Positions 11,946 through 24,900 of a stretch of DNA of 64,000 nt are shown piece by piece. A program made the translations under genes and the position numbers. The notes under the pieces are model-generated. The model saw only the letters and a list, made by a program, of their open reading frames with translations, had not been told where the DNA came from and did no database searches. Origin of the DNA: Heliopora coerulea (taxonomy: Eukaryota; Cnidaria; Anthozoa; Scleralcyonacea; Helioporidae). The stretch is taken from NCBI GenBank assembly GCA_030142905.1, contig JASJOG010000020.1, positions 1,611,501 through 1,675,500 on the forward strand, in the 5' to 3' direction. Numbering within the stretch: position 1 is the first letter of the stretch; every line of letters starts with the position of its first letter.

Positions 11946-14900
11946 ATGGGTAAGTACCCAACTAGAAAAATAAAATTTCCTCGGCGAGTTCGATTGACCT
12001 TCGTCTTGTCTTTCAGAACCATACACCACTCTGGTATGTATCCTTGGTTTGGCGTTTGGCACGGTGTTAGCTGCAGTGATAATCTTAGCAATCCATTTGC
12101 GCAGAAGACAATTACGCGATCGGATAGTAGAGGGAGACAAACTTCTGCCTGAACCTATAACCAGACCGTCGAGCAAACCCAGTTTCAGTAGGTTTTACAG
12201 ACAACGATTGAGCGAACTTTCTATCCCGGAGACGGAAGAAGATGAGGTCTTTGAAGAGGGAACTTTTAATGCCTCGCAAGTGACACTCTCGTTGTTTCAT
12301 ATTCCCAACGACGAACGGCTTGTTCTCGACATCTGGTCCGTGGCGCAAGCCCCTGGTGATTTAGTAACTGGTTACGTCGAAGCGCAGCTTTTTCCATCGG
12401 ACTTCGAGGCCGGGCAGTTTCGAACGAACGTGCGAGAAAGTGTTGACAATGTTGTGATATTCAACGAAAGTTTCGTGATCCCGGACGTGAGTTCTGAAGT
12501 GCTAACTAGAGTATATCTGAAGCTATTTTTGTTCGCTTGTGAAGGTGTTAAGGAGCCACAGTGCGTTGGGCACGCAGTCTTCTCCCTTCGAAATATTCAA
12601 TGGAGCCCAGAAGGAAAGACTCAATTCAAAAAAGAATTGATCCAAGTGAGTGAAAATATTCTATCGTATCAATTTATGTGATCATCTCTTCATCTTTAGA
12701 GCTCTTAAGAGTTATTGTACTTTTTTCGCGTTATGGTTCTCACTTTCAAGGTTAATTACTCATGAACAAATAAACCAGAAGTAATTTCTAATATTTCGCT
12801 TAATGCGTCATTTAATCATTTTTCACTTGCTTGAAATTAAAATAATGCGAAAAAAAAAATAATAATAATGAAAACCAATGTTAAGAAACGACTCAGGCTA
12901 GTCATTTTGATGAAATTGTTCACTCTGATGAGTCATTATGGGTAAAATTAGACAAGGCAGAAAAAAAAAAAACTGAAAAAAATTAAAGCGGAACTCGAAC
13001 AATTTCGCGGTATATCGCTGGGTTTCCTGTGGTGGAATCAGGTCTGCAGTGCCTTGTATCCAGATCCCAAAGGAACGAGAATGGAATTGATATCGCGCAT
13101 AATCTCGACTCTCGTCGCATTACCTGTGACTTCCCTGTAAATATCACGCGGAAACGTTTCTTTATTCATGCATTTCACCACTATTTTCACTCAGTACTGC
13201 AACGTTTAATCAATCTCGTAATATTGAACTTATCGATCGTTTACTTCCTCAAGCAATATGTCGTCTAATATCAAGTGATTGAAGTAAAAGAGGAATGAAT
13301 CCCAGTGAAGAAGTTAACTCGATGGCAAGGTGTCACGGAAGAAATTTTGCTTCCAAAAAGTTTAGCCGCCCGTCATTCACAATTGCTCACAGAACTCACC
13401 AACTTTTCGCCGTGAAATTTTTAGTTGAAATTATTAATAGCAAGTGTTCAGGGTAACACTACTTTAAAGGTCAGCAGTAATCTTTATGTGAAATTCCGTT
13501 TTCGCGATGCATGTGCTTTTATAGATTTTGTATGGAAAGAAAATCCTTAATTCGTGTCCCGCAGAACTACTTTGAAGTAATATCAACAAGTTTGGCAGAC
13601 CTCTTCCTTTGTCCGTTTTCGTCATGTCTGTTTTTAGAGAATCCGTATCAATTGCAATCCTTGCAATGAAATTACAATGAAATATCAAATATTCTTTCGA
13701 AATTGATCTTCAGTGTTTAACAGAAATTCACAATTGGAATTTCTTTTCCGTACCGCTTTATGATTTCTTGAGATCTTTTACTCAAAATGAATAAGCAAAT
13801 ACTAAAAAACCAACTCAAGAAAGATTCAAGGCTAAACGAGACCCAGAAAGTTGACCGTCAGACTAAAACGATAAACGCTGTAGTACTTCCGAGCAAATTT
13901 TATGTTCTGGATGCGAAAACACTTTGAGGATGTCTTTTCACCAAATCACCAAGTCCTAACTCAAGTACGAATAACGTGATAGCACTCGAACATCTGCATG
14001 ATGCGCTGATACGCGTGTAGACAATCGCCAAAGAACTTAAGAGTCTACTGTGACAGTGATATCACCTCAATAATACGGTGAGATATTTTGCTATACTGGA
14101 CATAGAAAGAATACCCTGTGTTAGATAGTGATGGAAGGTACATCGAATTTCTTGCTCACGACTAATGTCAGCGCTGTTTTGTGTTTTTATATGGATTATT
14201 TAATTTTTTTATTCATTTAGTATTTTAAAATTAAACTGATTCGGGCATTTCTAATTGTCGGCTACCAACATGCAAGAGATTAAAGTACTTGTAATATGAA
14301 CACGGAAAAAACAAGCGCGAGCACTTCGTCAAGAAGTTATGCAACGCATAATAAGTAGACCTCTCTCAATGGTTGTCAACGATCTGGCATTCTTTTCCAC
14401 AAAAATTTCTTAATTTACCAGCAATTTGCGATGAAATGCTAAGTAAATTTGCCATGACCAAGACAACAAAGACCACAAGGTGAAACATGCACACTATTTT
14501 CCACAATATTCCTGAACAACCTCTTTATATGCAGAATATATTGTACAAATAGTCAAATACCGAAACTTACGAAAGGTCAACAAATATACTTTGAACCTTT
14601 AGAGCCTATATACCACTTCTTCAAGGTCTAATTAAACTGAAGGGTAGAAAAAAAATTGTAAATTTACTAAATGTATGGTCTATGCAATTCATTAGGCCAG
14701 TGAATCCTCTCGACGTATGGAATTCAATTACGAACCAAGCCGATTGATCGAGTTAATGTATGTGTGCGATTCAGTGATGAGAGTTTGAAAGGGACACAAC
14801 AGTATTTACAAGTAAATGTTCTTGTACGTCTTCACCATCGTTGTGAAGGACTAACATCATTAACATGATTGGTCATCCAGATGATTGATTAGGATAACGG

Positions 14901-17900
14901 ATCAGTCCTATAAATTAAAATGTACAAACGTTTCTAAAGGAGACTAGATCAGCTAGTGATAAATTTCCCGATGTGGCTCTCAGGAATTTTAAACTCTCTC
15001 TGAAATTTATCACTACTTTAATGGTTCTTTATGGATGAACGGTTGGGAAATAACAGTGTGAAGCTATAAGCTCTCGAAAATATTCGGTGACGCCCTCCTT
15101 TAGAGAACTGTTTTCTCCACCTGTTCTATGCTGCATTTATATCAGACAGTACGAAAAAAATCTACCTGGGAATTAAAATGTTTTGCGCTTTTCTCACTCG
15201 CTCTTTCAAAGATACATAGGACAAAATTCAGTCATTTTCTGTCCAAGAAAATGTTTGTCAGTTGTTATTTTTAGCTGAAAATACCATTCTTTGATGTACC
15301 CAGTTACCAGGTGCGTGTGAGAAGACAGAATATTTTGGGAAGGAGTAGAACAGAAGTGCTTACATATGTATTAAGTATATGTTTAATTTAAAAAGAACGA
15401 AGCGATATTTGTAAGAACAAATATTGCTTCGTTCTATTTATATTAAACATATCCTTAATACACATCCTTAATACATATTTAATGTAATATATACATTATT
15501 ATTATTATTATTATTATTATATTATGATATATACATACATACATACATACATACATACATACATACATACATACAATATATATAAACAGGGTTACTAAAT
15601 GAGGTACAAGTATTGTGTTTATATGTGACATTTCATTCAACACTAAGAGAAAACTTTTCTTTACTGAAAACATTTGTTTTAAACCAGCGGTCAGCTTTAA
15701 TAGTTTCTCTTGTTGTCAAATGAAGTTATATGTATACAGTAGATATGTATCTTGGAAAAATAACATGGTTTGTGAGAGGTTCTATTTTCCAAAGAGACAT
15801 GTGACCTGCACTTACATCGGGAAAAAAAAAAAGGAATACTAAATTTAGGTCCATCAGAGATCGATCTGGAATCGACCTGAATCCAAAATCGAGTTTATGT
15901 TCACCCTATATCACCTTGAGTTTCTTCGTTCAACACGTCTGCCTATTTTTGTCATGAAAGTCAAAATATTGGCCGAAGATGTCCTCATTAGCCAATCAGC
16001 CTGATTTTTAGTCTTGAATAAGTAGAGATGAACCACTCTACTTCACTCAGGTAATTATGTAATCAACCCTCCTAAAGCCGAGTCTAGTGATGGCGAAATC
16101 GTTAATCGAGTAAAGTCTAATGGAGTCTTTCATTCTTTCGCCGCGAACCGAGTTGATTGAAGTTAGACCCAGTGTGTAAGCTATGCCACATGCGGTCGGC
16201 CATTTCTCGTAAAAATTTTAAAACGGGCTGAGACGTAGGTTTGCCTTCGCCGGGGGGTGATTCAATCACAATCTTAGCCCTAATCCTAACCCTACTCCTC
16301 TTCGGAGTTTCTCCTAGAAAGATAATATTCATCTGATCAAGCACATTTTCAAAATTGTTGGTACTCATCTTTTCGGGGCTGAGACTATGTTGAGTCATCA
16401 CAAATCAATCTACCCCCATATGGGATTGATTTGACTGAGTAAACCATATATGAAATCGTTGTATTTCTTAATGTGAGAATTCAGATTGTACAGACGACCG
16501 AATATGTTCGTCGGACTTGTTACTTCAGAAAAGCAATTTCCGAGTCTCTCAAAGCAGGCGTACTTTCTTGCGATTGTTTCATACCATTTGTCAGCCTCAT
16601 GTATGTGATTCAGTAGCTAGAATCTTCACATTGCATGGCAACATTCGCGAACGAATAGTAAACAGGAATTGTGTTCGACAGAGACGATTGTATAAACCCG
16701 GGTGAAGTATCGTGTACAATAATTGTATTTCGGGGATAGGTCTTAAATTATGGCTTAACAGGGACCGACTTATGATCAGTGGAGACAGACTCAGAAGAGG
16801 AGGGAAGGATAAAAATGTGTGGTTTGTTTTGCGCCATAAATAGCGGGACAAAGCTGTTCACCCGATATGTCATGATTAAATTATGGAAAGTGGAGGTAAA
16901 TTTGAGAGGCTATATTGTATCAACGAAATGGTAGCTGAGCCTTCTAAACAAAGAGGCATAAGTGATATCACCTCAACACGAGCCCACGACTTATCAAAGA
17001 GATGAAACACTTTAAAGATCACTTTCAGGCTTTGAGATATTTTTAAAATATCTCAAGATACCTTTGACAGCATGCATAGCTCTATGTAAGTCTCTTTCTG
17101 GCCAACGAGAATAAATTTTCGCATGACAAGGGGCGCTTTTTACGTCAACTCGTTGTTGAACAAAGACGGAAAGATGAAGAGCGAAGATATTAGCTGGTAA
17201 AAGAGAAAGAAAGTTCAGCGTAAATGTTGTCATAGAAATGTTGTCTTTTTGCTGAAATATTTATCCCTACTAGAGTTCGCAGTTTCTCTGATGCCAGGCT
17301 TGAAATTTATCGCTTTTCAACTTGAAGTCCTTACGGTTGGGATTTAACGGCTTCGTAAAAACACTACAATTGTGGGCTATAGACGGCCACCACGACTCTT
17401 TACATAATCAATATTGGCAATAGAAATACTTAAACACAACAGGAAATTCGAAAATGATATCTCATTCTTTACCCTAGTCTGTCTAATAATCGATCTATTT
17501 CGTGTATATGTGATTAGACTTGGATTTGGCAGTTGTGTCGGGGGAACGGTGAAGTACCATGTTCTCAGAATTCTCTTCGTGAACATAAGTTGTGGGTTGC
17601 AAGTGAAAAATATCTGTACTCATCTTTCAATAACATGTCTTAATTCACTTAACGTCAAAATGTCAAAGAGCTCTTCATACTTCATGCCAGCCAAACTATT
17701 GTCAGTGTCTTCATTGTCGCCGCTAGCGACATCAGAGCGTGATCATTCATGCGAGACAAGTGTCTCGTGGTTTAGCATGAGAACAAAGTTGCAAGACTAA
17801 ATTTGCTTGGACATAATTCCTCGTAATTAGTTTTATTTTAAAGCTTTGGCATTCTCCAGTGGTCAAACAGAAGAAAGAAACGTTAGAATGAAAAAATCTG

Positions 17901-20900
17901 TTTTTGCTAGAAAAGATCGTTAGAAGCCGCTATGACAATAGAACGGTAAACACAGGTTTAAACACCTTGTGCATGATAAACAGTATCGATTTATCATCCG
18001 AATGTACAAAATGATATAAAAATGCACCAAAATGTACTAAGAACGATGCACTGACGAGATTGCAGTATTAGCCAAAAGAGTTAAAAGAACTCTTTTGAAT
18101 TAATTCGCAGCTTTCTGATAGGTTAGCCCAATCAACGACAATGTGAAAAACTACCTGTCAACACTTTGACGATATTGAATTTGCGACTTCAGCCGTAAAT
18201 AGCGTCAACACGCCTTGAAATTACTTCTCTCCGTTTTATACGCGAAATTATTCCACAGCGTCACTGTGATTTATTTCACCGAAAAACTAATCCACAAAAT
18301 ATTAGGTGACCGAGTGAAATACGGCATGGATGTAGCCACTGTAATCATTTATAATCATTTATTACAGTTCACTATAATCATTTATTACAGTTGTCAGCAT
18401 TTTGAGATGCAAATGAGACGGAGGGGCTATTTGTTTTGACCCTTTCGCCTAGTTCCCATGCCTTTCACACAAAAGAATATTTAACCGCGGGCTCAACTGC
18501 AGTAAAAGCTACAGGGTTAATTTACACATGATTGTCGGATGCGATTGTACGTTCTGATGTATCCGATTACCTCATTGGAGTCCTCTGGACGTGTTGCTAC
18601 ATTAGTGAGCCAATGAAAGACAGGAATTGTGCCTCCGACACAACATTCCACACCGCAGAAAGAACAACTGTATACGACAATCTTGTCGGGTAAATGGCCC
18701 ATAGAAAAACTCGTATTTTGTCTCATCCGATCATTCCGGTTATGCAGGTGTGTTGCCTTAGTGTCTAACTTGACTTTTCTACTGAAAACACAAATCAACT
18801 CCGAACTGAACTCACACGACATTCCCACAACATTTAAACTAGTTCCAACACGACAACAATGCGGTGGTTAGACTTCGTTCGTCTAAAAATTTTGGCGAGA
18901 AGGACTTGATCAGAATATCAACGCATAACCTAAATGACAACGGCCACATCATGAATACACCATGAACGGCGTCGGCAATGTTTATCCACGTTGGGTTCCA
19001 GCATTCTATTCAGCCATTTTAAGCCTCGTCGTAGTTCAAATATCTGCGCGGGTACTCTTTGTGGCCATATTAAGCCTAAAATTACTTCAAATATGTGCGA
19101 GAGTACTCTATATAGCCATTAAAAGCCTAAACTTACTTCAAATATCTGACGTCCTTTCAGCACAAAACATGTGAGTCTCCGAAAATAACCGAAGAACCAT
19201 CGTCGCCAACGCCAGGAAAAGGAGAATTGTACGTTTCCCTTCGATATCAACAGAAATCTGGTCGCATCAATGTGGTTGTCTTAAAAGCGGAGAATATCCA
19301 GAAGGGAAAGGTTTTACAAACTGGTAAGTTTCTTTGTCCCTTGTTTGTTCTCTCATTATCTCTTTGATGTATATTTTTGTGTCTTCGTGTTAGTTTACTA
19401 AAGGGTGGTTTATACTTGCGACTTGCGGTTGACATCCTCGAGTATGTGTTAAACTGACGAAAGCATCGAGCACAAGCTGCAGCCAATCACAAGCGGCTAT
19501 CTTGCTGCATAAATTATGATGGGTTTATTGCATGCACCAGGATAACAATCGCAACGTGTAAAACCGCTCATGTAAACAGGCCTTAACGCTCGCTGTTTTG
19601 TTTGTTTCTCCGTGGTTGCTTGTTTCTTTATTTGTGTACCTGGCTGTTAAGTTGCGTCATTTCGTTTGCTTGTCGGCTTGTTTATTTGCTGTACTCAACG
19701 CGTTTGGTCCTGGTAATTTGTTTGTGTGTTCGTGCCATTGTTTTTTCTATTTATTTATTTTTCTGTTTGTTTCGTTGGTTCGTTTGTTTGTTCCTATTTC
19801 GATGAAATTATTTGTTTATTTTGTTCCATTTGTTAGTAGTTGTTTGTTTGCCCTTTTTTTTTGATCTGTGAAAGAGTCCGACCTACGCTTAAAGTAATTC
19901 TTTGACCCTTATTTTTCATTGGTAAAACGTGACGTAAACATCATCTTTTAAAAAACTGTCGCCAGCGATAATTTTAATAAAAATTACATTCACCCATTTA
20001 GGATAAAAATCTACACATCGAAATGAAATTTTTTACATACACGTTAAACTAAAAATGTTCTCATGAAATATAAACAGCGTATGTTTTACATACTCAAAAT
20101 TTACCATGGATAAAGTTGACAGATATCTTCACATTCCAGCGATAAAAACTCTTTACGTTAAGAACTTCAACCTACCAATTGAATATCCAAATCGAAACAA
20201 TTTATGAGCAAAAAATAAGTTCAACAAAAAGTCACGTAAACAACATGGATTTTTACAGCTCTTCTCTGGGATCTCTGATGGTTTTATTCATTACTGTTTT
20301 GCCAATCGACATTAAAAATAGCAAATGACTTCTTTATCGTTAGCCAGTCGTTGATTTGTTTTTTTTTTCATTTTTCACATTTCATTGGTTAACTTTTGTC
20401 ACATAACCCCTTTTCGTCAGAAACCTAGTTCAGTTGCTATTCCTGTTTAGGGACACGTTTCACTCTCTGACAAAGGGCCTTTTCTCGAAACGTTATAATT
20501 CTTTGCGCTCAGTCACGGCAATTACCAACCTCTGAACATTTTGGGTCTGTATATCTGTCTGTCAATCTTCCTGTCTGTCTGTCTGTCTATCTGTCTGTCT
20601 GTCTGTCTGTCCGTATCAGTCTTACACCCTATCTGTGACAAAGCGGTTTGCACAGCAGGTTTGGTAACTGAAGAATTCGCAGTTTCAATAAACATTTCTC
20701 TGTCTGCCTACCTCTTTGTCTGTCTCTGTCTCTCGGTTAGTCTGCCCTATTAATTTTCACTACGTTTGGAAAATTTATTTCAGATCCCTATGTGCAGGTC
20801 AAGTTACTGTTTCAGGGGGAGGTGATTGAAAAAAAGCATACGAAATCGAGAAGGCGAAGCTCAACTCCGTGCTGGAACCAACCATTTGTGTTCAACATCG

Positions 20901-21094
20901 ACGAACAAAAGGGGCTCAATAACTACGAACTATTATTCCTTCTTCGAAGACGTGATCTCATCTCGCCACATTCCTCATTCGGATTCGTGCGGATTGGGGC
21001 GGAGGTGGGCGGTGCAGGACAATCTCACTGGTATGCTATGATGGCAAAAGGAAACCTTATGAGACAGGTCGCCCGATGTCATAAGATTCAATAA
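11946..21094 (+). CDS. Synaptotagmin-like double-C2 membrane protein
   Basis: Exons 11946-11949, 12017-12645, 19161-19323 and 20784-21094 join in frame to 368 aa. Residues 1-5 are a tiny lumenal end, 6-29 a hydrophobic membrane segment (VCILGLAFGTVLAAVIILAI), followed by HLRRRQLRDR and an acidic/Ser linker. A divergent C2A spans about 83-205. The C2B, about 229-365, starts GKGELYVSLRYQQKSGRINV, keeps DPYVQVKLL, WNQPFVFNI and the synaptotagmin-style HWYAMMAKGN...VARCHKI end. Synaptotagmins tether membranes during exocytosis. Most loop aspartates that bind calcium are replaced (for example LRRRDLISPH where DYDRVG is usual), so it is probably calcium independent, as in the SYT14/15/16-type groups. 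The subtype is not assigned. The initiator exon carries only ATG+G, chosen because it alone gives the right phase. Confidence 0.88.
15365..15463. repeat. Foldback, imperfect ~45-bp arms
   Basis: 15365-15412 is complementary to 15417-15463 with a few mismatches; the core AGAACGAAGCGATATTTGT pairs with ACAAATATTGCTTCGTTCT. It is followed directly by ATT and ATAC microsatellites. Confidence 0.8.
15495..15576. repeat. (ATT)n and (ATAC)n microsatellites
   Basis: About 8 ATT units, a short AT-rich gap, then about 11 ATAC units. Intronic. Confidence 0.95.
16590..16750 (-). mobile_element. Dispersed TIR repeat family, copy 2
   Basis: Reverse-oriented: GGATAGGTCTT at 16735-16745 is the complement of the copy-1 start, and AACATTCGCGAACGAATAG matches the complement of the internal GCGAATGTT block. 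Confidence 0.55.
18530..18710 (-). mobile_element. Dispersed TIR repeat family, copy 3
   Basis: On the minus strand it reads GGGCCATTTACCCGACAAGA ... CAATTCCTGTC ... GGATACATCAGAACGTACAA, the same order of blocks as the copies at 25805-26165. Confidence 0.55.
19590..19865 (+). repeat. Degenerate (GTTT)n tract
   Basis: TTTG/GTTT-rich low-complexity DNA in the intron between the third and fourth exons of the synaptotagmin-like gene; the Phe/Leu/Val-rich frames through it are artefacts. Confidence 0.75.
20463..20500 (+). other. CTGACAAAGGGCC...CTCGAAACGTTA element
   Basis: A short segment of the form CTGACAA-[GGGC/CTC stem]-CGAAACGTTA. It resembles 3'-end sequence of Penelope-like elements and, loosely, a decayed hammerhead core. 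It sits in the last intron of the synaptotagmin-like gene. Confidence 0.3.
20555..20612 (+). repeat. (CTGT)n microsatellite
   Basis: Tandem CTGT/CTAT units just upstream of the last exon of the synaptotagmin-like gene. Confidence 0.9.
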
Positions 21095-21642
21095 GATTCC
21101 TTATACTTGGTAGTGACGTAGTTTAACTTAGTCATAGTCTAAAAACTACCCATCAAAAATGGTGCAGAGTAACATAGAGACGCTTTGCGATAGTGTTCAG
21201 GTGGTCACCAAGCGTAAAGACACATGTTGAGTATATATCCCATAACAGGTATAGCTGAAATTGCAATTGTTCTTAAAATCATTAAAGCATGTTCCTCGCT
21301 AGGTTGCGTAATTATTGTCACTTTTTGTTTTAAAAAAATGCAGCATTTTTAGGTTCACGATGTCGATATGGAAAATGTAGTGCGCTCAGTCGAGTTCGTT
21401 TGGTGACTAGGATGATTCCCACTCACAGGAGATGAGCCCTCCGCTAAAGAAATTTCCAATATTTTTCTCCTGTGCTTTAATAGGTATTTGGAAAACACTT
21501 TTTAATCAAAACAATGACGACGACAAAAAACTTAACAGTTTACCAATGACTTTCACAGAACTACTTTATGGAATTTTCAAAATTCGCCTTAAAGCACTAG
21601 AAATAAACATTAAATATTATGAATATGTTTTAAACTACTGCG

Positions 21643-21648
21643 AATAAA
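21643..21648 (+). terminator. Candidate poly(A) signal of the synaptotagmin-like gene
   Basis: AATAAA about 550 nt after the stop codon at 21092-21094. An earlier AAATAAAC occurs near 21601, so the exact 3' end is uncertain. Confidence 0.4.
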
Positions 21649-21909
21649 ATGGACCACTTATCAGTTCATCATAGAATTGATGAAGACTAAACGGGAATAA
21701 GCATCATCATTTTTACTCGCTTTTTCAATCTGAGCAACACTCGCAGCGGATTAACAGACGCTGTTTAGTCTAATTTTCCGAAATAATTTCTTCAATATTA
21801 AGTTAGGAGTCCCAGGAAAGATCTCCTAGCGTACTTGTTCTTTCTCAAAAGCCTTATTTTAGACGATGGTTTACCTCAAACTAACCTGAGAACCATCGAT
21901 TTGAGTTAT

Positions 21910-24900
21910 TCAGGAAACTTTAGTTCTCCGTGGAAGAGAAGGCTGTTTTGATGTCGAAGGAGATTTTTTCTTTCCGATTGTCGACGAGCCTACGACGCTT
22001 TCTGCATCACTAAAAATGAAAACAAAATAAAATAAAAAAACAAAACAAACCATTATTGTTCAAAAACACAAAGAGCCCATCTTATCAACCAATAAAATAA
22101 TAAACAGTGAACCAAAATACTTAAGCACAGACTTGGTTATGCTTTGAAATTAGAATAAATTCATAGCGAACAAAATGGTGGTTATGTCCTTAGTAGCAGC
22201 TCCTAATCAGTCCTGAAGTAGTTAATTAGAACTATAGAAACTTACTCAGAATGATTTTGACAAAGCTCTTCAACTTGCTCTCTTAATTGATTCCTTTCAT
22301 ATTCTAAGCTCTCACTGAATTAAAGGTAAAGAAAAGATAAAAAATTAACTCCACGAGTAACAACGTATACTCAATCAAAATGTTTTGCCAAGCGTATAGC
22401 AGTATTAAAATCGCCAAACATTTTTCAATCAACGAGTAGAAAAACCATGTTCATAAGATTTTGAAGACTTACCATTTTCGATTCATGTCTTCCTTTTCAC
22501 TCCAAAGATTTTCCAGCTCACTCTGCAACTTCTGATATGCTTTTGATACTGGTAAAATTACAGTAAACACATAAAAAAATAAGATGTTATTGAAGTAGTG
22601 TTCACTGATAGATTTGACGACACAGATCATGCAACGGTTCGAGCGTCTCACCAGTTAAGAGAAGCTTACGAGTTGTTTACAAACGCATCCTTAACTAACC
22701 GCTGGAGTTTATGTTGTTCTATGACTAGAACGTCTCACCTATTATCACAAGTTTGCAGGTTCGCTTTCTGTGGTGCATTAGTTCATATAATATTCAAGGA
22801 TGTTCATCAACGTTGGCGCCCTCTCATTTCACACATAACGACCTATATAACAATTGTTTTGATCTAGCTTAGGAAGAGCCGATGACCTGAAATTAATCGG
22901 TAACGGCGCGTAATCGGCATCTTTTCGGGTTTATGCAAGGGTTATCGGTATGATCGATAAATAGCATGTTGACTTCTCTACCTGTTCTTCTTTTAATTTA
23001 GGTTCGTAAACAAAAACGTCAGCTTGTTTAGATGGTGGATTAGTGTCGTGGAATTTCACTTCATTAGGATTGTTTGATAGATTTCTTGTTTCACTTCGGC
23101 ACTCTGCCTGAGCTTTGAGAGGACGACTTTTTTTTTGTTCGCGTCTTCTGTCATCGATTTGAAAACAGAAAATTAGTCACTGAGTCGAACCTTCGAGCTA
23201 GACAACGATTTTTCAGACGTTTCTCCCTATACCCAAGTATCAAGAACCACAGTTAATCAAAAGCAGTAAAGGCCGAACTATCGGGTAATCAAGTAGTTAT
23301 ATCGAATCATAATTCACGATATGGAAGTTTGGTAATTTTAAACTAGCTCTAAAACTCACTGAATTAGCTTGCTCTTCAAGTTTTTTCTGATTACGTACCG
23401 AAGATGGAGTGCTCTTTTCTGTCCACGCATTCTTTATGTTTCTTTTTCAACTGAAAAAAAAATATAAAATTCCAAATATCAAAAATTGTTACGACATATT
23501 GGCTAATAATGAAAAATAATAAGCGGCCAAAACGAGGCGGCCACCGCTGGCCGAATGAATTCGTGACTCGTTCATGAAGTAAAAACAGAAGAAGTTATGG
23601 TTTAATGAGAGACTTTTAATGATACATAAAACACTCTTGCTATTCTGGACTTCTTATTGGTATTTAAGGTTCTGACAATGTAAGTCTTGGCAATCACTGC
23701 ACCAGTGAAGTCGAAAAACAATTTGTTTTTTTAAGCTGTATTAAGCTTCCAGTGCGCGTTTCGTCGGTTTACGGTAATACATTTGACAGTTTGAATGACA
23801 TAACATTTAGATGTAAAAACAATCGTAATTTTCTGTCCCACCTCAGAAAGAAGTTCTCTTTCTCTTTCGTCGTTATTTCTCCTTTCTTCATCTAACTCTT
23901 TCGCAATTTGCTCATCAAAAGCGTCTTTAAAATGCTGAGGTGAAACGAAATTCAAGAAATATATCCGACAGTAACCATACAATGCAACACAACACAACGT
24001 AACGCAACAAAACGTAACGCAACACAACACAACGCAAAGCAACGCAACACAACGCAAAGCAACGCAACACAACGCAAAGCAACGCAACACAACGCAAAGC
24101 AACGCAACGTAACGCAACACAACACAACGCAACGTAACACAACGTAACGTAACGTAACGCAACGAAACACAGCCACAACACACCACAACAACGCAACGCA
24201 ACGCCACATAACGCAACGCCACGCAACATAACGCAACACAACGTAACACAACACCACAACGCAACGCAACACAACACCACAACACAACACCACAACACAA
24301 CACAACACCACAACACAACACAACACAACACAACACAACACAACGCAACAAAACGCCACGCAACACAGCATAGAACAACACAAAGTAACTAAATGCAACG
24401 CAACGTATGATGCAACAAGAAATGCTAATGAACACAAAACGATAAGACTAATCGGATAATACATCAAAGTCATCACTTCTACGGGTATTGACACTAATAC
24501 TGATATCTTTAGCCGCACCAACGTCAAACCGCTTGCGTTTGTTATGTGCAGGTGTGTGTCAAAATTGGTGTTTGTCCTGTGCGGGAGGGATCTAAGGTGG
24601 CTTTCATAGGATCATTAAGGCTACTTAAGATATATCTATGGAGGACTAAGATCTTCAGTAAAAATCAACAAACAAATGAGAGGATAAACTCCCGGAAGAT
24701 AGTTAAGTTTTTCTGCGCCATTAAATAGTTCAACTAGAATTGTCATATAACGGGTAAGAAATATCTTAGAACATCAGCAAACAAGTCAAGAATACTTAAG
24801 TAACTTTCACTAACTTTGTCTTTGTCCGAAACGGCCTCAATCAGGTTTCACACCTTGTGGAGCATTAGAAACTTTGGTTAGTTGTACCTGAATCACTTCT

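Larger units (their letters stand above)
12646..19160 (+). other. 6.5-kb intron of the synaptotagmin-like gene
   Basis: GT at 12646 and AG at 19159-19160. It holds a stem-loop (15365-15463), microsatellites (15500-15575), two copies of the dispersed TIR family and otherwise unremarkable AT-rich DNA. The 128-codon frame at 17414-17800 has no recognisable domain. Confidence 0.7.

Noticed and set aside
16117..16401. 94-codon minus-strand frame
   Set aside because: No family signature, lies in the synaptotagmin-like intron with a CCTAACCCTA stretch; treated as chance.
17414..17800. 128-codon plus-strand frame
   Set aside because: No domain, no splice context and ordinary composition for the intron; chance frame.
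23731..24527. Cys/Val/Leu-rich frames of 138-234 codons
   Set aside because: Translation of the AACGC minisatellite; only 23842-23934 at one end is a genuine exon of the coiled-coil gene.
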